From: Arachnopeziza araneosa
Taxonomy: Eukaryota; Ascomycota; Leotiomycetes; Helotiales; Arachnopezizaceae
Assembly (NCBI GenBank): GCA_003988855.1
Contig: QYAI01000097.1
Coordinates: forward strand, 124,001-188,000
DNA: 64,000 bases
Direction: 5' to 3'
Shown here: positions 1 to 11,749 of the stretch, one piece after another
Layout of the letters: the number at the start of each line of letters is the position of its first letter
How positions within the stretch are numbered: the stretch's first letter is position 1
Notes under the pieces: model-generated
Told to the model about the DNA's origin: nothing
What the model saw: the letters and a program-made list of their open reading frames with translations, nothing else
Databases searched by the model: none
Made by a program: the position numbers and the translations under genes

Positions 1-648
1 AAGGAGGTTGTTGCGCGAGGAAGTGGTGATATAAAGGTATTGGTGGTGGAGATGTTTGATATATTGCGCCATACCTAGTTATGTAGGCCAACAAATCACG
101 TGGTACCATTTTTCCATACTTGTGAGGATATATAGGATTGACTTTGGGCAGAAGATACTCGTCCAATCTTCAATAAGACCTTGAGTGACATATTTATCAT
201 AAACATGGCTACTCTACCACCTAATTTTCTTACATAGTATCTCGTTGAGAATGATATTGTACCCCAAGTAAATTAGGAATGCATTGATGACTTTTAGAAA
301 TAAAACTTGGCTTTCGGTATCTTGCGTGACTACATGTTGAACATTACGATCAAACTTGGGATTTGAGCTTCATAACTTCGCAGGGGAAGACACTCCCACA
401 GATATTAGAGAAATGTCAATTTATTTCTCTTCTAGGCTTCCCAAGGCTGTTCCCTAGCCAATGGCAAAGTACAATGTACTCACAGCCAGATTTATCTACT
501 CAAAGTAATTGTGCCCGTAAGACCATTCTTAGAAGCTAGACGCTCATACTCCCTGTCGTTAAACACCGTGGGAATATACACGGGAGTATTGTGCTATAAC
601 ATCAGTCAAAGAACTGCTGTGGGTGATGGAGATGCTTACAACAGATGA
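1..648. other. Left-edge non-coding stretch
   Basis: I see no convincing coding region here on either strand. The stretch is AT-rich, lies downstream of the minus-strand 2EXR gene that ends at 649, and probably holds its 3' untranslated region. I see no repeat or RNA signature. Confidence 0.4.
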
Positions 649-1278
649 TCAATAATAATTGAACCAAAAGTCAATGTGCAGATTAGGGCCAGATTCGCCG
701 GTATTCTTCTGTGCCCATCTCTGCTTGAGTACAGCCATGGTAGCTTCGACATTGGCAGCTCTCCAATGCGTGAAACTTTCAAGATGGAGAGTGGAGAGTC
801 TCATCATTTCCCAGATCTTACATTCGTCTAGAACTCTGAAACTGCTATGCTCACGGATTCTAAGATGACAGATTTTGTCAAGTAAGACTTTGCGATGAAT
901 CTTTCGCCGAATAGCAAACAGGAAGGTCTTCAAATCTTCGACATAGTCAAAATCAAGACCATCCTTCTCAAAGTTGACATAGATTTGTTGACCGTGTAAG
1001 TGACCTTCAAAACCGAATTCATACTTCTTGAGGCCAATGGTTCGGGACTCTTGGCAAACTTGAAGAATAACAGGAACATCAGTTGTCGCCCGTAAAACGT
1101 CCTGCATGTAGTGAAATCCGAAGGGATTGAGCGGCGATGTCGTCTTGTATTTCTTAGACTTTTCGTGAATACGGATGATACGTGTCGGTATCGAAAGCTT
1201 CCAGATCATGTCCCTAATCTCTAGTGGAAGTTCCGGGAATGGATGGAAGGTTGGTTGTTGAAGTCTAGTGTCAGACAT
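649..1278 (-). CDS. 2EXR-domain protein, single exon
   Basis: An uninterrupted 209-residue reading frame starts at the ATG complementary to 1276-1278. Near the N-terminus (about residues 10-40) it carries the 2EXR signature FHPFPELPLEIRDMIWKLS, followed by a basic stretch and the segment VPVILQVCQESRTIGLKKYE, which is the second conserved part of the family. 2EXR proteins are abundant, lineage-expanded fungal proteins of unknown biochemical role, usually 200-350 residues, so this one is of ordinary length. It has no signal peptide or membrane segment, so a soluble intracellular protein is expected. Two more 2EXR genes lie at 6720-7670 and 10355-11137. I see no intron and no break. The family assignment is firm; the function is unknown. 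Confidence 0.85.
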   Translation of the reverse strand: MSDTRLQQPTFHPFPELPLEIRDMIWKLSIPTRIIRIHEKSKKYKTTSPLNPFGFHYMQDVLRATTDVPVILQVCQESRTIGLKKYEFGFEGHLHGQQIYVNFEKDGLDFDYVEDLKTFLFAIRRKIHRKVLLDKICHLRIREHSSFRVLDECKIWEMMRLSTLHLESFTHWRAANVEATMAVLKQRWAQKNTGESGPNLHIDFWFNYY

Positions 1279-4200
1279 TCTGGAAGCAAGGTCGACACAC
1301 GAACACCCAGATCTATTTTACACAATAGTTAGTATAAGTAAAAACTTCACGATGTGAAATGATGTAACAAAGAAAGGATTTCCAGATTTGAATGTCTTTA
1401 AATAAGACAGTCAATAAGCTGGTTTTTGTTGCAAAGGAATATACAAGAGAAGTCGAAGGCGACGTCGTTCAAAATCCGTCAACTAATTGTCTGTTTTGTC
1501 CCCAGACAATGAGGTTTGTTTCTTTTAATAACAAGACAAACAACTAGATCAATTTTTAAGAGCGTTACTCACATCGTAGTGATACCAAGGGGTCAGAGGT
1601 CGATCTGTTGAGTTTTGGCGCGAGATTTTAGAAGATTGGTCGAAACCGTTTTGGAGTATATTATCACCGCGTAGAGTTACCCTTTATGGATAGCGCATGA
1701 GGGCTGTGAACAGTAGATATACCGACCTCCGTCTTTATTTGAAGGCGGTGAGGATCAATAGTGATATGAGGTAGATAGAATGAAACGGAAGATATATTAT
1801 TTGGAATTGAAAGAGAAACATCGCTGAAGAAGCCAGGATTATAGCTCCTGAGGAGGTAGAAAAACGGACACGCTGAGCGCAGAGGTTTATATATACAGTA
1901 TTCTTAATATACAAAGTACTTTATACAATTCGATAGAGTTACTTCGGTTGTCGAAGGAATTGGAGATTACGCTTTGGAGATTTGGGCTTTCAAATAATCT
2001 GAATACTATAAATTGAAAGGCATATTTTTGAAATATTGAAAGATGGAGAATATATTATTGGTATGAAATAATGTGACTATTATATTTACGATTCTAGGCA
2101 TTATCCACTATATTCAACAGCTTTAATCGCTGTCTCATGCAACAGCTGTCCAAAGATCTCGATTTGAGAGAGTCATCTAAGAAATATCTTGGCTCATTCA
2201 GGTATAAAGTATAGAATAAAGAAAGTGAGCATTAGAAGTCGCCTGCCCGTTTCCTCTCTTCTCAATGGCGTGCGTAAAGAGAAATAAACGTGAACTACAA
2301 TACAACAGAGACTTAAAAAGCTGCTCCGCTAAACCTGTGCTTTATAAGATCTCCAATTCCCATTTGCGGAAAATCGTTCTCACCGCATAGAATTATATTT
2401 GGATTCTTGGAGGCTTGTCTACCACTGTAGATCGGAGTGGGGCAATACTCGACTATTTCAATAGCTTTAAGCCTCATCAAAACCGGGAATCTAGTGGAGT
2501 TTCACCGTATCTAGAATCTCCATTGCTTACTATCCATGATACTATGATGGGCTCATATTCTGTTCAAGTGCCCACTTAGGTAATTTTATACCAGAAAAGC
2601 TGTGAATATATCATGTAGATGTAATGTCCATGTAAGGTGTCGTGGAAGTTCACGTAACATTTCTCCCTCGTTTCAACTGCTAACGTTACCTACTTCATCA
2701 CACCTAAGCCATGGGATTCTATTAAGTTTGTCCTGGCGGGCGGTCTCAATGTTATTGGCGTCGTAAGTTTTATCTTTGTTCTTGGATCGTAGCATTTTTG
2801 ATAGTTCTCTCCAGTTCGGTGTCCAGCTTCCATACCCTTACGGGGCAAAGCTTCAAACCTGATTAGGCTTTGTAACCTAATTTCTTTATTAATGGCATCA
2901 GCGCTGTAATTTCATCGAAAACGCATGTAATTGTCCAAAATGTATGGTTGTCTGTTCTATTTAGCCGTAACAGAATCCTTATTTGTTATAATGTTTGTAA
3001 TTTTCTTACTTTTTGATTTCTTATTGGTTGAGTCATGATTCAGTTCAATTTGATCTATGAAAAGCAGAAATTATAGAAGCCCTTCACAGTCCGCAAACTG
3101 GAAGAGGTATTCTAGACTTGAAGAATCGGTGAATCGGAAGCCATATTATACAGCCTAGGGTGTATTTTTGATAAATAAGATAGAAATGCTGATAGGCGAA
3201 GAGTATTTTGGATACAATATAGAGAGACTGTATAAAACTATTGGTACAATCACGTGCCAACACGTGAAGCCTGAACCCCATAAGGGTTCCGCGCTGCCTT
3301 AACCTTCTTCCAATCGACAAGCCAATTCAACCCAACCAGTACAGACCCCTACACTCGTGAGGAGTTTCGTATTCTGGGCGAAACGGCCGAAACCGCAGAA
3401 TAACTAGTTATTTGAAGTGAACCGACAAAAACGAAGCTCTACATCAAAGCAGTATACCATAATTAAAGCCATTTGAATCTGAGGAACCACCAGTAGCAAA
3501 TTAAATGAGGCCATGCGGAACAAAACCAGTGCTCAATGAGCAAAGCTACACATGTGGCCGTATATAGATAGAAATAAGATCTTTTAGGGAGGCTGGGGTG
3601 GTAAGTTGGTTGCCGGGAATTTTGTTCGAACTTTATATCCTCAACAGCATTTGTCAAAGAAGGTGAATTGATTCAGAAGGATCATATTTTGACAAGACCC
3701 AAAACAGTTGTTGGTATCTTTAAAGTCATTGCCTACTCCCCAACTTTGATATACTACATACAAGTTATAACCGCAAATTCTCTCAATTTATAAGGCAAGA
3801 ACATACGGCCGTACTCTCATTTAAAATCCATTTAGTTCAACGCGCTGCTTCACTTTTGACTAATGGAGCCGCGACTTGAGATTTCCAGTGTCATTGGACG
3901 ATATAGGCGATCCTTATCATCTTGGCAACATGATCCCAATAAGCTATTCCGCCAAGCCCTTTAGAGTACCTCAAGTTCTCTCTATGTCCCTTTATCACGC
4001 TGCAGTTATCTCTTCACACTCGGTATTTTCCGATTATTTTACCATGCGAAACATTCAGCCGTCCCCTTTTAACCGAATTGTTTATCTATTCCTCGAAAAC
4101 CGATTGGATTTCGGCGCTCGGATATCTCTAACAATCTGGATAATTTACGAACAGCACCCAGAAAACATGATTTTTCTTCTTATCATGGACGTTATACACA

Positions 4201-4761
4201 AGTATGGAAATTAAATATGTATACGACGAGAGCTGGATTTTCTACTTAGGGCAACCGACGTTCCTTTATCTTTTTCATATTCGTGTCTGATACGATTATG
4301 TAGCGGCTCCATTGTTCCGGTTCGCTCAACATGAGATGATTCACGACCCGTCATATAATCCACGGACATCCGAAAATCATCTGGGAAAGATTTCATCGCA
4401 TAGTTTGTCCCCTCTAGCTACCCAATCCCATCACTAACCCTGTAAGAGCGCGGACTTCCAAGGATTACTTGGCGGCTCATTTATTGCAAATGAGTTTATT
4501 TCATAAATTTTTATCAAATTTAATAAGAATTGCGCCTTTCCATCTTCTGCAGCCCGAAGCTCGGACGATCAACACTGTCAATTTCTATGTCAGCATCCAG
4601 ACGGAAAATCGGAGCATAGCACAACTGTGTCTCTATATATTCATGCACGCCCGTGAGAAATTGTGCGGTAATCGATCATATTTTCGCGTGGATAGTGCAG
4701 ACTTTCTGGGTTTTTCTTTCCACCAAACAAATTCATAATATCACCTCACAGTCTTCTCAAC
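1279..4761. other. 3.5-kb gene-free AT-rich stretch
   Basis: No open frame here resembles a known family. The longest frames (for example 3876-4214 plus, 112 codons) have coding-poor composition and no recognisable motif. The start is the promoter side of the 2EXR gene and the end is the promoter of the secreted protein at 4762. The pair CACGTG-x5-CACGTG, with E-box cores at about 3251-3256 and 3262-3267, is the only regulatory-looking motif I noticed. Confidence 0.4.
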
Positions 4762-5351
4762 ATGACACAGATCTTCAACCTCTGGCTCTTAGCCTGGGCT
4801 TTCTATTGGTAATTTCTTCCCTTTGAGAAAAATGTGTGCCTTTGAAAACTAATTATAATAGTCCGCTCGTAGCTGCCTCCCCAAGAGCACCAATCAAGCG
4901 CGAAGTTCCCGAGCCATATTATACCTCCTGCTCTGTCATCAACGCTACAACTGCGACCTTTACCCTCCCACTCTCCTATAACGTCTACCCAGTCTACCAA
5001 ACATTCACATCAATTGCCACCTACCCAGCATCATATCTCAGTCAATCAATATCGACGATAACCACCACGTTACCAACAACATACTACTCTACCTCTACAA
5101 GTACCGAGACATTGTACACCAAGTTTGGAACCTCGACAAATATCTACGTAATCTTTACTCCAAGTCTCTCCATATCGACAATCCCATCATCTTATACTGC
5201 GAGCGTTGTTACGACGATTACTAGCACCATACCAACGACATATTATGCTACCTTTTTGAGCACGAGCACGTCCTTCACCACCTCAACCGTTTCTTCGACG
5301 ACTTATTACTCAACAGCTACTACAACGCTAGCAGAGTGTGTCTTCTCTTAA
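4762..5351 (+). CDS. Secreted Ser/Thr-rich small protein, two exons
   Basis: Splicing 4762-4808 to 4862-5351 removes a 53-nt intron (GTAATT donor, CTAAT branch, TAATAG acceptor) and gives 178 residues. The first exon encodes MTQIFNLWLLAWAFYC, a short hydrophobic signal-peptide core; the mature protein begins near PLVAASPRAPIKREV, with a possible KR processing site. The rest is a low-complexity Thr/Ser/Tyr array in which TTYYST-like units recur (about residues 75-175), the kind of sequence that is heavily O-mannosylated in fungal wall or secreted proteins. Only a few cysteines are present. No enzyme domain is recognisable. A cell-wall or secreted adhesin-like role is inference. The unspliced frame gives a poor N-terminus, which supports the two-exon model. 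Confidence 0.7.
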
Positions 5352-6719
5352 GGGAAACTGAGGAGCACGGAAAAGGCATTTTGAGTCCTCTCGGCTGGGG
5401 GCAGCATATTGCTGGATTCTACAGGGAATATCAGATATGGGAGAATGAATCGAGTTGTGACTCTTAAGCTGTATAGCATCTGCTTGTTTTAATTGGCGGT
5501 TGAGGCGTGGGCGGGAATGGAGGGAAGCTCAGTAATGGAGGCAAATTGAAATTTTTCTTGGCATATGATAGAGTATTCCGTGATAATCGGATCGCGTTAA
5601 TAGAAGAAATGAATGCGGTAATATATCTGCAGATATCTCAATCCAAGAGGAAAAGATAGCTTCGAGACGCTTGCCCATGTTCGGCGCTGGTAACGAAAAT
5701 ATGATTCTGAAGTTGTCCTAAATTTGAGCATCGACTTGCATAATTAGCTTACCGCTGACAATAGCAGACATTTAGGGGGAAAAAATATAAATATAAAGTA
5801 TCAGAAAGTAAGACGACTGAAGAAGATGGCCATCTAATCCTTCAGCCGCTTCACTAGGTAGGCATGCAGGATGGAGGTTGATCACGTGGAGCACGGTGTA
5901 CTCATCTGGCACGTGATGATCATCTTGATAAGCCTTCAAATATCAGCATGAGGAAAGGCTAGCCAAGATAGCGGTTTCATAACATCAGAAAGTGAGATGG
6001 CTTGATATCAAGCAGTGCGGAGACATCTAACTAGCTTATCGATATGATTATCTTAGTGAAAACCCGCTAAAGAGCGGGTGATTTTGAAGACAAAACTCTG
6101 TACACTTGGTACATACACATCACTAATGCCGATGTGCCTTCGTTTTGAGCTTATTGATTGGCTTTGAACGTGTGTTTTGGAAGTTTGTTCCCTTCTTGCC
6201 TGATAAATCCTAATCCCGAAATGCCAAGGAGATTATCTTCTTTGTAATCACGTCCACTCTAGGATGAGTGTTTTTTTGGTGACACAGAAACCGAGGGGCT
6301 ACGGCTAGGTTGTGAGTCTCTATTTCAAGTCAACAGTGGCGTATATTAGAGACCAAATCTGCTAATTAGATGACTATAGCCTCTCGAATGCAAGACTCAG
6401 CTGACACGAATACCCAATGAATCTATGCGTACGAGGATAAATGTTTGCTTTGAATGAGGTTCTATTTTTTCTTTCTGAAAGAGAATTTAACGATTGCACA
6501 AGATCATTCATTTGCTCGGTTTAAGAGAACATTATCCAGATGATACATATTTCATTGGTTCTCCTTGCTTAGGTACATGAATGATAGCTAAGAGCAGCAT
6601 TTGTGAAGCCAACCTCATCCCAAGAGAGCATACTGTGATACAAAGCAACCCCAAAACACCTGATACCTGGTTTCAGAACCACAATTTTAAGACTAGCCCA
6701 GAGGTTGCAAGACTCTTAA
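5352..6719. other. Intergenic region with a CACGTG dyad
   Basis: No coding region is supported. The most regular element is a pair of E-box sites in inverted orientation, TCACGTG at 5882-5888 and CACGTGA at 5910-5916, separated by 21 bp. The rest lies between the 3' ends of a plus-strand and a minus-strand gene and probably holds both 3' UTRs. Confidence 0.4.
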
Positions 6720-7670
6720 TCAAATGCCGATAATGTCGACCAATTCGTCGAAGCTGACTAGATTGACCTCAGGCAGTGCCTCATTACCCTTGACTTTGAT
6801 CCAGAACTCAGTCAGATGTGCAACCTCGTGCTCAGAACACCAAGCATCCATCAATGTCAATGTGGTCAGCTCCTCCCAACCAAGCTGCTTGTGGGTGTAC
6901 GAGGTATTTGGGTTTGGATAGCAGAGGTGTCCACCGATGATCAAGTGCTTCAGCTTTGCAACGACGTCCTTACGGTAGGCGGTGCTGGTAGATCCGGCAG
7001 CGAAGTCGAAAAACATTTGCCAGTTGTGAAAGTACAGAGAGTCAATGCTAAGGTTCATGTAGATGGGCTTTTTGGCGAGTTGGCGTTCGAATGAGAGAGT
7101 GTAGACCGACAGGGCAATCTTGCGGGATTCCTTACAAACATGAAGAAGGACTGGAACATCGGTGGTGGCCTTGGAGTTTGCATACTCGTAATCATCGCTG
7201 TTCTCGATGCCATCTTTGTCAGCCTTGCGGGAACGGAGGTTGAAGTTGTGTTGCGCCTTGGGCCTCGGGAGCCAGAGGGTCTGCACTTTGACAACACGAG
7301 GTCCAGTAGGGAGTGCGAGCTTCCAAACCATATCACGTAGTTCCTGAGGAAGGCCAGTGAATGGGTAGAAAGCCGGATTGACGGGCTTGGTTAGCTTACG
7401 ACGAAAGCCACCAACACGCATAATGCCCCCGCTTCCTCTGGTACGAATGGGCAAGAGTGCTGGAGCATCATCATCCTTGGGCTCATCCTTGATTTTGATT
7501 GACCGGTCTTCCTTTTCCTGGTGCATAGCCAGTTGGTACTCCTTCAACGATTTCTGAGGTCCGGGGTATCCACGGGGCTCGCGATAGCGCTGAACAAACA
7601 TCTTTGGGTCCCTTGGCTCGGGGTCCTTAAAAAGGTTGCCTGACTTTGCTGAGGGAGCACCACGCATCAT
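6720..7670 (-). CDS. 2EXR-domain protein with long charged N-terminus
   Basis: An uninterrupted 316-residue frame starts with two successive methionines (MMRGAP) at 7670. Residues 1-95 form a basic, proline- and charge-rich extension. The 2EXR domain begins near residue 99 (FYPFTGLPQELRDMVWKLAL), with the conserved second block VPVLLHVCKESRKIALSVY at about residue 172. The C-terminal part reads like a complete family tail. Compared with its relative at 649-1278 it carries about 100 extra N-terminal residues, possibly a regulatory or nuclear-targeting tail given the many Lys/Arg. There is no signal peptide or transmembrane segment. Single exon, no damage. The biological role of the family is unknown. 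Confidence 0.87.
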   Translation of the reverse strand: MMRGAPSAKSGNLFKDPEPRDPKMFVQRYREPRGYPGPQKSLKEYQLAMHQEKEDRSIKIKDEPKDDDAPALLPIRTRGSGGIMRVGGFRRKLTKPVNPAFYPFTGLPQELRDMVWKLALPTGPRVVKVQTLWLPRPKAQHNFNLRSRKADKDGIENSDDYEYANSKATTDVPVLLHVCKESRKIALSVYTLSFERQLAKKPIYMNLSIDSLYFHNWQMFFDFAAGSTSTAYRKDVVAKLKHLIIGGHLCYPNPNTSYTHKQLGWEELTTLTLMDAWCSEHEVAHLTEFWIKVKGNEALPEVNLVSFDELVDIIGI

Positions 7671-10278
7671 GTTGATGGTGTGCTTAAAGATTGTTTATGT
7701 GTCGATCTGATCTTGGGTTGTGGCCCCGCGGGAGGCTGCGGAAAGATTGAGATTAAGAACGATGTTTAATCTGTGACTGGAGGAAGCGCGATAATGGAAG
7801 CCTCGCGACGCGCCTGTCTGGATTGACAATGAGGCTAGAATCCACTGTAAATACAAAACGCTCGCGAGGCCAATGCTCCGAACAAAGAGAAATTTCGGTT
7901 TGGAGGATGCGCCTTCCTCGCTTACGTACGTCGATGATGTCACGTGGATTTGGTTGGAATATTGTGATACGAGGAAGGAGCGGAATTGAACATAGTTGGA
8001 AATCTTCTCTTAACATATTGCTTCTTGGGGTGAGTCTGTACACCGAATTCCGATAGCTATTACTTTCAAGCTCAGAGTTTTGGAAATGTCACGTTGCCCG
8101 AAAATATCGGGTTCTGCCGACTCGAGAGTTATATTGCTCACAATTTTAGAAAGCATCTACTTGGAATGGGAGAGGCTCATAATGTAGTGGCTCAATGCTG
8201 AATTTATCTTTATTGAGGCTCTAGAAGAAAGCATCAGACGTATGTTTCAATTTATTTGAACGAAACTCGGCATTCAAGATCTTGAATTGCTTTTTGCGAT
8301 TAACAAAAGGAGCTTACTCCGTAAATTGGCACATTTTCGTTCTTTCCCTATTGTTTCAGACTTAAATATCTGGCAGAGACCGTTCTGCTTCCTTCCATTG
8401 AAATGATATTAACAGCTAGTGTTCAAGTTTAGGTTTCAATTTCTTGGTTTCCGAATCACGGATATTCTGATCAGCTTGTCTGGGCTCGAAAATTCCTTGG
8501 GAAGTTAATCATTCGGTCTCGAAGCAGAGACTAGCAAAGCCCCGAGTCTAATTCACATGGCCTGTTCATTGCTCCTCTCTACACTCGTTCTTCTTCAGAA
8601 TTTCGACGAATTCAAGAAGGGCCGGCGTCCAAACTCGATTCCCAATCGTATCTCCTCGTTTCCCAGCCTATATTCTCTTCAGATATGGACCACCCACGTC
8701 TCCACTCCTCCCTCTCACTTTCGTCAAGCCTGGTTCCAGTCCGCCTACAGGTATCACATAAAAACGGCATATTAACATGCGTTTGATAATGATGTATTTC
8801 ATAGCTTTGAAAGCCACATAGAGGTGCCGAGGTGGTATGAGGTGGGAGGATATGTGCAATACTAGACCCAGAGTGGTGACAAGTGTAGGTTTGAGAGATA
8901 TGGAGTGTCAGTTTTGGAATGGACGAGCCGAGAGGGATACGAAAATAGAAAGTCATTCCTATGGAGTAGACATCACAGATGGGGACCTGGGCGGTGATAG
9001 TGCAGCCAAACGTGGCTATGGGTGCTAAATGGCTATTGGGGTCCCGAGGAACAAGTCGCCCGCGAGCTGTTGGATACTGGGGTTGATATTGAACAGACAT
9101 GCCAGCGGTTTGTGAGCTAGAGGTGGCTGTTGAGAAAATAGACTAAATTGCTGGAGGCAGGTTGATTGGATCGAAGATGTGAAAGAGCTGAGAACCAGGT
9201 TAGATTCAAGGACTGGAATAATACGAGCTAGTCGTAATCATTGTTCTCTAGTTGGCTGTTCTTGTTATCGCCACAGAAAACATGTCCGAACGTTTTTGTT
9301 TCCAAAAGAAAGGCCTTTCTGTCTCACAGAACATTCTTACTCAACAACAGTGGCAACATTATCTCCATAGGTATCTCACAGTCATCAGGAAAATAAGTAG
9401 ATGTTCTAGTAGTTTATGGTGGTGAGCAACCAACTAGCTAGCGTTGAGCTAGAGATCACTGGCTTAGGAGACCAATGCCTGATTGTATTTGCCTAATGCA
9501 TTTATGCTTATCATATAGCATGGCCCATCTCACAGAGATCCGAAGTTCTCTTAAATAAATCCAACACATTTATGCATCATGTAATTCGAAGATTAGAATA
9601 TCGGAGAAGAGTTGAGATTCCTGTCGATTGCCGTTAGTCTTTGATGGCTCTCCACATTTGAATCAATAAATATGCGCAAATGAAACACTAACCAGTCAAA
9701 GAAGCTGCTGGCCAATGCTGAGACATCTCCCAAGCATCTGTCTCAAGTATTTGAACCACACATAAAGCACTAAACAGACAGGTGTTTCAGAGTGTCCACA
9801 ACAAAGACCGGCACCTACTAAGCTCCAAGCAACCAGCCATAGTCTTTGATGGGTTGTAACATGGAAAGAGTTTGTGAATAGCGTGTCTTGATTGTCTGCG
9901 GTTGATGGACCAAAGTTTCAAAGCTCTCTGTCTTGGATTAGTATTTAGCTTCCATGGCCGAAACTGCTGTCGGGGTAGCAACTTACAGGTACTCTTAAAC
10001 CGGTGTCTCTCTCTGTTTATCAGTCGCTCGTGCTTTACAAAGAGATATCTGAATGTCCAAGGCTGTTCTAGACAGTCTAGATAGTAGATATTGTCTGTGC
10101 TTAAGATCTTCTCTTTGTTCCATAGAAGTGTAACTTTCGTTATCCGTCTTTACAGTTCCGCTGGGTAAGATCACAGGGGCTTAACCGACCACGTGATCCA
10201 CCTCCTCTGTTTACATCCTCGATTCCTGCTCGGGAACGTTCTCTGGTCTTCCGTCAGGCCAGGCCCTCGTTAGAACAA
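7671..10278. other. 2.6-kb intergenic region between divergent 2EXR genes
   Basis: This separates the minus-strand 2EXR gene from the plus-strand one and so contains both promoters. Several frames of 60-160 codons overlap on opposite strands (for example around 7753-8056 and 8612-9100) but none resembles a family and their composition is not coding-like. A CCACGTGATC E-box motif lies near 10189-10198, about 160 bp before the 2EXR start at 10355. Confidence 0.4.
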
Positions 10279-10354
10279 GTCCTACGATCCTTCTAACAAC
10301 AAATTCGTCCGAACCAACACCCTTACCAAGTCTACCGTTGTTCGAGTTGACGCC
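10279..10354 (+). repeat. Captured fragment of the eS8 ribosomal protein gene
   Basis: Bases 10281-10354 align without gaps to 17224-17297 inside the second exon of the eS8 gene in this window, with about 62 of 74 positions identical by eye, including a 19-base exact block (GAACCAACACCCTTACCAA). In the eS8 frame it still reads YDPSNNKFVRTNTLTKSTVV, close to the eS8 sequence, and that frame runs directly into the ATG of the 2EXR gene at 10355. A TAG codon at 10271-10273 closes the frame upstream, so the fragment is not translated as eS8. It looks like a partial duplication that now forms the leader of the 2EXR gene. Confidence 0.75.
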
Positions 10355-11137
10355 ATGGCTCAACAATCTACTTTTCACCTCTTTTCCGACCTCCCAAAAG
10401 AGCTTCATCGCCAGGTCATTGAGCTGTCTCTCTCTGGTCCTCGTGTGATCACTATCACATCCGGTGACCCGATTGTAACCGCAGCCGCCCCCACCACTGC
10501 CTCCTCGTTCCGAAACCTCCCCGTTGAGATCCAAGACATGATATGGGAGCTCGCGGTCCCAGGGCCACGCGTCGTTCAGCTTATACTTCGAGACGAGCAT
10601 CGACCCCTGGGACCGCAAGTCTCTCGGCTCACCAGGGTCGTTCGGGCGCTCGCTCCCGTCCCAGCACTCCTCCACACCTGCCAGGCCTCCCGCCGAGTGG
10701 CTCTCAGATTCTACAAACTCTCCTTCTACAATTGTCTGCTCCGTCGTCCCGTCTACTTCAACTCCGAGGTCGATATATTGTCCGCTGATAGCTCGAGAAC
10801 CCTCAGGCTCTTCGCCACATCCGGCACCCGGAAGGAGTACATAAAGGAAGTACGCAATGTGGTTCAGAAGATTCAGCTAGCATTTATAGTTGATCAGCGA
10901 TGGATCCTTCGCAATCGGAACGGATTTGGAGATCTTACGCTTTGCAAACTTCTCAAATTCGACAATCTAAGAGTTGTGAAAGTCGCTCAGAGAGAGATCG
11001 TAGCCCCATTCAGACGCTCAGAGAGAACATTGTTTGAATACTTGACCAATTCCCTCTACGATTTTGACAATCCTTACAATACTAAAGTCATCTTCTACAA
11101 TTCGACATCTTCTCGACAATTTACACATGGCCAATAA
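10355..11137 (+). CDS. 2EXR-domain protein with doubled signature
   Basis: A single open frame of 260 residues begins at ATG 10355 in a good context (GACGCCATGG). The 2EXR signature occurs twice: a first copy at about residues 6-34 (FHLFSDLPKELHRQVIELS ... GPRVITI) and a second at about residues 51-77 (FRNLPVEIQDMIWELAVPG ... PRVVQL). The usual second block follows (PVPALLHTCQASRRVALRFY). The first copy is more diverged and lacks the DMIWELA core, so only the second is likely to be a working domain. The leader is derived from the eS8 gene (see the repeat at 10279-10354). The protein is soluble with no targeting signal visible. Function unknown. Confidence 0.85.
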   Translation: MAQQSTFHLFSDLPKELHRQVIELSLSGPRVITITSGDPIVTAAAPTTASSFRNLPVEIQDMIWELAVPGPRVVQLILRDEHRPLGPQVSRLTRVVRALAPVPALLHTCQASRRVALRFYKLSFYNCLLRRPVYFNSEVDILSADSSRTLRLFATSGTRKEYIKEVRNVVQKIQLAFIVDQRWILRNRNGFGDLTLCKLLKFDNLRVVKVAQREIVAPFRRSERTLFEYLTNSLYDFDNPYNTKVIFYNSTSSRQFTHGQ

Positions 11138-11749
11138 GTCAGAACGATCCGCCTCACGGTTTAGAAGAAATTAGGTTGCATTTCCCCAGAGCATTAGGGC
11201 ATATCGAGAGGAAGCTGGAGCACCTTGAGTGGAGAACTTGATTACAATACTGGCATTATGGGTTTGCTCGTTGCATCGGGAGCAATGAAACTGTTTGAGT
11301 TTATGTATGCTCTCACACGGAAATATCAGGTTGAAATATGGTTATGGGGAGGATGAAATGGTTTGCAGTGTATTTCATGAATGAAGACGGGATAGACAAT
11401 ACGCGTGATGTTTCACCTCTTTACGGTCACTCATCACTATGCTCAGAGGGTTGTAATGGTCTTTCTCCAGCCTGAATCTTGCGATGATGGGTTCCGAACA
11501 GAATCAATGATCCAAGCTTTCAAACTCAAAGATATTGCGTGTTCCTATACATAAGAATACCTGTGTGAACGAATGCAGAATGTCATTTGACGATCATCTG
11601 CTAAACTACATTATAGATCACTGAAGCTACTTGAAATAAGATTTCCTTCACAACAACTCTATACAATCGTCCACAATAAACATGATTCTGAATCAGCCAT
11701 TTGATCACGAATAAGTGTGGCTTCCCTTAAAACACTGAGATTGGATCGC
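11138..11749. other. Intergenic region, convergent 3' ends
   Basis: This lies between the 3' ends of the plus-strand 2EXR gene and the minus-strand isochorismatase gene. No frame or repeat of note is visible. Confidence 0.4.

Noticed and set aside
3876..4214. 112-codon plus-strand frame
   Set aside because: It lacks any motif and the surrounding DNA shows no coding bias.
8612..9100. 162-codon minus-strand frame
   Set aside because: It has no family resemblance and mixed composition (many His, Ser, Tyr, with conflicting frames on both strands). It might be a lineage-specific gene but I cannot support it.
10211..10675. 154-codon minus-strand frame resembling the minus-strand frame at 16974-17441
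   Set aside because: The likeness comes only from the shared eS8 sequence read backwards; both are shadows of real plus-strand sequence.
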